A stretch of DNA of 64,000 bases. Source: Rhodovulum sulfidophilum DSM 1374 (GTDB lineage: Bacteria > Pseudomonadota > Alphaproteobacteria > Rhodobacterales > Rhodobacteraceae). Below the pieces are notes generated by a model that saw only the letters and a list, made by a program, of their open reading frames with translations, was not told the DNA's origin and made no database searches. The stretch is from the NCBI RefSeq assembly GCF_001633165.1, contig NZ_CP015418.1, positions 1,406,501-1,470,500 of the forward strand, read 5' to 3'. Both the position numbers and the translations under genes were made by a program. The stretch's first letter is position 1. Each line of letters starts with the position of its first letter. This document shows, one piece after another, positions 60,040 to 64,000 of the stretch.

Positions 60040-60180
60040 ATGACCCGTATCGTTGTTTTCTGCCTGTCCGCCGCCGCGCTTCTCGGTGTTGCTGCCTGTG
60101 AGACCGTCGAGGGCGCAGGCCAGGATATCCAGTCGGCCGGGGGCGCGATTTCGCAAGAGGCGCGCGAGGCTCAGAACTGA
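60040..60180 (+). CDS. Entericidin-like small lipoprotein
   Basis: 46 residues with a lipoprotein signal peptide (MTRIVVFCLSAAALLGVAAC; lipobox GVAAC) and a 26-residue mature part ETVEGAGQDIQSAGGAISQ typical of entericidin A/B. Membrane lipoprotein tied to stress or stationary phase. ACAGGAGG precedes the ATG. Placed under an EcfG-type promoter next to the stress genes. Confidence 0.9.
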   Translation: MTRIVVFCLSAAALLGVAACETVEGAGQDIQSAGGAISQEAREAQN

Positions 60181-60184
60181 CCGA

Positions 60185-60255
60185 CGAAAGGCGGGCCCGG
60201 GCCCGCCTTTCGTTACCGCCCGAGGCGTCCGGTCCGGTCCGGGCGCCTTTTTTTA
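60185..60255 (+). terminator. Tandem terminators after the entericidin-like gene
   Basis: First a perfect 12-bp stem CGAAAGGCGGGC (60185-60196) with 60201-60212 around a CCGG loop; then a second hairpin (60223-60248, AGGCG/CGCCT) followed by TTTTTTT. Confidence 0.85.
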
Positions 60256-60307
60256 TGCGGCCAATTCTGCGGCGGGCCGTTTCTTCATGGGCGGGGGCGC
60301 CGAGCCC

Positions 60308-60931
60308 TTATCCCAATTCCAGCACGCCGACGATCACGGCGAGGGCGGCCGCGAAAGGCGCCATTCCGATCAGGGCCAGAAGCCCGTCGCGGGCCAGCAT
60401 CGCCACCGACAATGTGACCACGGCCATGCCCAGCAGCGACGAGCTGAACGGCACCAGCTCCAGGAACGGCATCGCCAGACCGGCGAGGATGCAGAGCAGC
60501 TGAAGCACAGCCACCAGCGGCGGGGTGACCAGAAACTTCAGCCTCGGCCGCGCCGCCCATTCCAGCCAGCCCGCCGGACGGCGCAGCCAGGCGATCGCGG
60601 TGCGGGCGCGGTCGGCTCGGATCTCGCGCCGCATCAGCCAGTCCGGAGCCCAGAGATGGCGCCGCCGTACCAGCATCTGTCCGGCGATCAGCGCGATGCC
60701 GATGCCGCAGAGGCTTGAGAAGCCCGGAATGCCGCTCAGCGGCGAGACAACGGCCAGCGCCGGGGCCAGCATCAGCGGCAGGAACGAGACCGATCCCAGC
60801 GCTTCGAACATGCGCCTGACGGACAGCCGGTCGCCCTGCGCCGCCTGCTCGACCGCGTCGAGAACCGCCGAAACCGGCGCCTCGCGCATCCTGCCTATGC
60901 TGTCTTGCGAAAAATCTTCGGTTCGGGCCAT
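60308..60931 (-). CDS. ExoD family membrane protein
   Basis: 207 residues. ExoD-type: RLSVRRMFEALGSVSFLPLMLAPALAVVSPLSGIPG, LIAGQMLVRRRHLWAPDWL, and two or three hydrophobic C-terminal segments. Rhizobial exoD affects exopolysaccharide and alkali tolerance, mechanism unclear. Inner membrane. ATG 60931. Convergent with the entericidin-like gene. Confidence 0.9.
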   Translation of the reverse strand: MARTEDFSQDSIGRMREAPVSAVLDAVEQAAQGDRLSVRRMFEALGSVSFLPLMLAPALAVVSPLSGIPGFSSLCGIGIALIAGQMLVRRRHLWAPDWLMRREIRADRARTAIAWLRRPAGWLEWAARPRLKFLVTPPLVAVLQLLCILAGLAMPFLELVPFSSSLLGMAVVTLSVAMLARDGLLALIGMAPFAAALAVIVGVLELG

Positions 60932-61241
60932 GAGGTCCTCTCGGCTGCCGCAGTGGAAAGCACGGGTCCCGGCCGGTGCCGCGCCCGCCGTCTCAACGTG
61001 TCAGCAGCGGTTTCGTTCGCCGACATGAAGCAGGCCTGACCGGCCGGTCCGGGGGCGGCGTGCGTTTTCGATTCGTTCACCTCGGCAGGATAGCTCTCTT
61101 TTGAGCGAAAACCGCAATATTAGCCGGGCTTGGCCACAGGCAGGACACCGTTCCGGTTAATGACGCTTTCAGTCCTGAGGCCCAAATTCGGACCGCGGTT
61201 GCCGTTGGGTCAGGAAAAGGCCGATATGTCAGGAGAGCGCG
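60932..61241. other. Divergent promoter region between exoD and the TRAP gene
   Basis: 310 bp with no supported gene. AT-rich near 61085-61120. It should hold the promoters of both neighbours; no clear consensus recognised. Confidence 0.4.
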
Positions 61242-62366
61242 ATGCCGAACATCCTTCCGCCAGCCCCGATCCCCCTGCGTCCGGCGCTGGTTGCCTGCTG
61301 CCTCCTGATCCTGCTGCTCGGGGCGATGCTGGCGCCCGGTCCGGCCCGAGCACATCCGACCGGCGCGCCTTCGGCCAATATACAAGGCGGCATATCCGGG
61401 CCGGTCCAGCTTCGGATCGCCTCGTTTTTTCCCGTCGACATGCCGGTGCTTGGTCGTGCGGCGCTGGATCTGGCCGAACGGGTCGAGAGGATGTCGGGGG
61501 GTACGCTCCGGTTGTCGATCGCCTCGCCAAGCGCGGCCGCTCCGGCGCTCGATATCATCGTCGAGATGAACCATGGTGCCATAGACGGCGTCTGGGCGGC
61601 CGCCGGGTGGTATGCGCAACGCGACAGTGCCTTCGGTCTGCTCACGGGCATGCCCTTCGGCCCGACGCCCGACGAGTATCTGGCCTGGTATTTCTACGGC
61701 GGCGGGCGCGAACTCGCGCAGGACCTCTACCGGCCTTACGATGTTCACAACATCCTCTGCGGCATCATTCCGTCCGAAGCGTCGGGATGGTTCCCGCGCG
61801 AGATGACGTCGGCGGACGATCTCGCGGGGTTGCGGATGCGGTTTTTCGGTTTCGGGGCCCAGGTGATGCAGCGCTTCGGGGTCGAGGTTGTCCTGCTCGG
61901 CCCCGAGCAGATGTTCGAAGCGGTCGAGAGCGGCAGGATAGATGCGACGGAATTCTCGCTTCCGTCGATGGATGTCCCGCTCGGATTGCATAAGATTTTG
62001 AAATATTACTATTTTCCTGGATGGCATCAGCCTGCGACCCTGATCAACCTCTATCTCCCGCGGCCGGTCTGGGTCGGGCTTCCGGACCGCCACAAGGCCG
62101 TGCTCGAGGCCGGTTGCGGCGACATGATCCGGCAAACCCTCGCCGAGGGCGAGGCGGTGCAGGCGCAGGCGTTGCGGGCCATCGCGGCCGAAGGGGTCGA
62201 GCTGCATCGCTGGCCGGCCGAGATGCTGGTCGCCTTCGAAACCGCCTGGCAGGCGGTCGTGGCCGAGGAATCCCGGCTCAATCCGAATTTTGCGCGGGTC
62301 TACGCGTCGCTTGCGAAGTTTCGGGCCGATCGCCAGCAGTGGCGCCATTTCAGATTCCTGCAATAG
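61242..62366 (+). CDS. TRAP-type periplasmic solute-binding protein (DctP family)
   Basis: 374 residues with a long signal peptide (ALVACCLLILLLGAML... ending APGPARA). DctP features: LRIASFFPVDMPVLGRAA, the central GLRMRFFGFGAQVMQRFGVEVVLLGPEQMFEAVESGRIDATEF, which carries the conserved ligand-carboxylate Arg (RMRF), and PAEMLVAFETAWQAV. No DctQ/DctM permease genes follow; instead a membrane-bound diguanylate cyclase starts on the very next base. The protein may therefore serve as a periplasmic sensor subunit rather than a transporter. Confidence 0.9.
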   Translation: MPNILPPAPIPLRPALVACCLLILLLGAMLAPGPARAHPTGAPSANIQGGISGPVQLRIASFFPVDMPVLGRAALDLAERVERMSGGTLRLSIASPSAAAPALDIIVEMNHGAIDGVWAAAGWYAQRDSAFGLLTGMPFGPTPDEYLAWYFYGGGRELAQDLYRPYDVHNILCGIIPSEASGWFPREMTSADDLAGLRMRFFGFGAQVMQRFGVEVVLLGPEQMFEAVESGRIDATEFSLPSMDVPLGLHKILKYYYFPGWHQPATLINLYLPRPVWVGLPDRHKAVLEAGCGDMIRQTLAEGEAVQAQALRAIAAEGVELHRWPAEMLVAFETAWQAVVAEESRLNPNFARVYASLAKFRADRQQWRHFRFLQ

Positions 62367-64000
62367 ATGGAAAACGACCTGCGACAGCCCATGGCGCAGC
62401 GGTTGCGCGACAGCGGCGCGCGACGGGGCCGAATGGCTTCGGTTCTGCGCGGGGGTGAAAGCAGCATCCTGAACGGGTTGGGGCTTGCCGCGGCCACCTT
62501 CCTGACGCTGATCCTCGGGCTCGGGGCGCTCAGCCTCGGCCAGATCGGGTCGGTCACCGCGGTCTCTCTCGAGATGCGCGATGTGGCGCTTCCCAAGTTG
62601 CTGGCGGTGAACGAGATAGAGATCGCGCTCGATGCCCATGCGCTCCTCGCGCGTCGTCGTGTACAGGTCACGGATTTCAGGCAGGCCGCGGATATCGACC
62701 GCGAAATGCGCCGCGCCGCCGCGCGGTTTCTGACCGGTATCGAGCGCCTCGATCAGCTAACGCTCGGGGCGCGCGCGCTGGAGGTCGAACAGTCGCTCGA
62801 GGCCGCCTGGCTGAAGTATCTGGCCGCCCTCGACCGGGTCGGACGGCTTTACGAACGCGGCGCTCTGGCCGATGCAGAGGCCGCGATGCAGGACAGTGTC
62901 CGCGTGGCCGAGGCCGATGTCCGGCGCAGCGTCAGCGATCTGGTCGACGTCGTCCAGGCGGAGGCGGCCGGGATTTCGGCCGCGGCCGAGCGCGAGTGGC
63001 AGCGCGCCCGTGTGCTGACCCTCGGCGCGCTTCTGGCCGGGCTCGCGGCGACGCTGCTGACGATGCGTTGGGTGGTGCGCCGGGTCAGCCGACCATTGCT
63101 GGCGATCAGCGCGGCGATGCGGCGGCTGAACCGGGGCGAAGACGCCGCCATCCTGCCCGTTCTGCCGGGCCGGACCGATGAAATCGGCATTCTGGCCGAG
63201 GCCGCGGCAGCGTTTCGCGACAGTGTGCTGGAGGCCCGCGCCCTCGCCGCCGATCTCGAACTGCAGCGCGAAATCCTCGCGGCGTCGGTTCGCAACATGC
63301 CGCTCGGCCTTTGCATGCTCGACGAGCTGGGTCGGGTCGCGGTTTCGAACCGGGCCCTGGTCGAAATCTTCGATCTGTCCCCCGCCGACTGCGCCCCGGG
63401 TGTCGCCCAGCGCGATCTGCTCGACCGGCTGGCCGCGAGGGTCGACCGGGGACGGAAGAGTGCCGGTGAATTCAGCACCGGCATCGCCGCCACCGTGGCC
63501 CGGGGCGATCAGATGACCGGCACCTGGCAACTGATGGCAGGCGGCAGCGTCTCGGTCATCATCCAGCCCACGCCCGATGGCTGGATGATGATCGCGGAGG
63601 ATATCACCGAACGGGTCAGCCACGAGGCCAATATTCGGCACCTGGCGCGCCACGACCCGCTGACCGGCCTGCCCAACCGGCGCGCCTTCAGCGAGGCGAT
63701 CGACCGCGCGATCGCCGAGGCCGGGGCGGAATGTCCGGCCGCGGTTCTGTTCGTCGATCTCGACCGGTTCAAGAATGTCAACGACACGCTGGGCCACGGC
63801 ATCGGCGACGCGCTGCTGCGGCAGGTGGCGGCGCGGCTCAGCTGGGCCGTGCGCGATGCCGACACAGTGGCCCGTTTCGGCGGCGACGAATTTGCCGTAA
63901 TCCAGCGTGGCTGCGTCCAGCCCGAGGGGGCGCGGGGGCTCGGCGAGCGGATCATCGCGCTGCTGTCCTCGCCCTTCGAGATCGAGGGGAACAGCCTGCG
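62367..64000 (+). CDS. Membrane-bound HAMP-PAS-GGDEF diguanylate cyclase, truncated by the window end
   Basis: 544 codons visible, no stop before the edge. The first base of the ATG follows the TRAP stop directly. Residues about 32-54 and 212-234 are membrane helices flanking a periplasmic helical domain, then a HAMP-like segment (about 235-285), a PAS-like domain (about 300-415) and GGDEF at about 420 onward. The GGDEF motif RFGGDEFAV is intact, and RDAD five residues before it is a product-inhibition I-site. An EAL domain may follow beyond the window. The binding protein upstream probably docks to its periplasmic domain. Confidence 0.88.
   Translation, partial: MENDLRQPMAQRLRDSGARRGRMASVLRGGESSILNGLGLAAATFLTLILGLGALSLGQIGSVTAVSLEMRDVALPKLLAVNEIEIALDAHALLARRRVQVTDFRQAADIDREMRRAAARFLTGIERLDQLTLGARALEVEQSLEAAWLKYLAALDRVGRLYERGALADAEAAMQDSVRVAEADVRRSVSDLVDVVQAEAAGISAAAEREWQRARVLTLGALLAGLAATLLTMRWVVRRVSRPLLAISAAMRRLNRGEDAAILPVLPGRTDEIGILAEAAAAFRDSVLEARALAADLELQREILAASVRNMPLGLCMLDELGRVAVSNRALVEIFDLSPADCAPGVAQRDLLDRLAARVDRGRKSAGEFSTGIAATVARGDQMTGTWQLMAGGSVSVIIQPTPDGWMMIAEDITERVSHEANIRHLARHDPLTGLPNRRAFSEAIDRAIAEAGAECPAAVLFVDLDRFKNVNDTLGHGIGDALLRQVAARLSWAVRDADTVARFGGDEFAVIQRGCVQPEGARGLGERIIALLSSPFEIEGNSL

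Overview
The window is GC-rich DNA with the gene style of an alphaproteobacterium of the Rhodobacteraceae (Rhodobacter/Rhodovulum-like). The lineage is inferred from the PhyR-NepR-EcfG stress module, the alphaproteobacterial CarD, FdxA and SUV3-type helicase genes, the DUF1150/Hsp20 pair, the HemP/HutW haem genes, and a glycyl-radical microcompartment of the type known in purple non-sulfur bacteria. No tRNA, rRNA, CRISPR array or intact insertion sequence was seen.

Layout. 1-7 kb: a HAD phosphatase, an assimilatory APS reductase (CysH), the remnant of an ABC transporter ATPase, and a cobalamin operon (riboswitch, btuB, btuF, cobQ) on the minus strand. 7-10.3 kb: a decayed minus-strand cluster in which a dynamin-like GTPase and a Roadblock-like protein remain open between two frameshifted genes. 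10.9-15.8 kb: a PdxY-like kinase, a fused phosphotransferase/P-loop kinase, and a formate/nitrite-type channel next to a formamidase.

16.4-35.9 kb is the main accessory island: a complete glycyl-radical-enzyme bacterial microcompartment (BMC) locus of the GRM3 (B12-independent 1,2-propanediol) type. Seventeen minus-strand genes run from a DJ-1/PfpI protein through the dehydratase, alcohol dehydrogenase, three hexamer-type and tandem shell proteins, PduL, EutJ, a flavoprotein, the EutN vertex protein, a GlcG-like protein, a CoA-acylating aldehyde dehydrogenase, the Fe-S shell protein GrpU, the radical-SAM activase, a dedicated MetK, and a PocR-type histidine kinase with an AraC-type response regulator. 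A divergent plus-strand pair encodes an unknown membrane protein and an acetate/propionate kinase. The active-site residues point to a diol/glycerol dehydratase, not a choline lyase. The expected flow is diol to aldehyde inside the shell, then alcohol (ADH, regenerating NAD+) and acyl-CoA, acyl-phosphate and acid plus ATP. Several proteins carry extra encapsulation-like helices, including an internal pair in the dehydratase and three in series in the aldehyde dehydrogenase.

36-43 kb: three consecutive Hsp20 genes, then a haem acquisition/degradation cluster (hemP, hutW, a Rossmann protein, small unknown proteins) flanked by two copies of a 24-bp motif that is probably an iron-responsive box. 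43-46 kb: a GGDEF-EAL protein overlapping a CheB-like protein that has lost its catalytic His. 46-56 kb: housekeeping genes (carD, fdxA, S4 protein, helicase, TPR, SCP2, hydrolase, DUF1150/ibpA, ydcH, purEK).

55.3-60.2 kb: the general stress response. phyR and nepR-ecfG are divergently transcribed from a palindromic 32-bp element that contains a perfect EcfG promoter (GGAAC-N16-CGTT) on each strand. Three further EcfG-type promoters precede small envelope genes in the same 4 kb, making a compact regulon. 60-64 kb: ExoD, then a TRAP-type periplasmic binding protein directly abutting a membrane-bound diguanylate cyclase that runs off the window.
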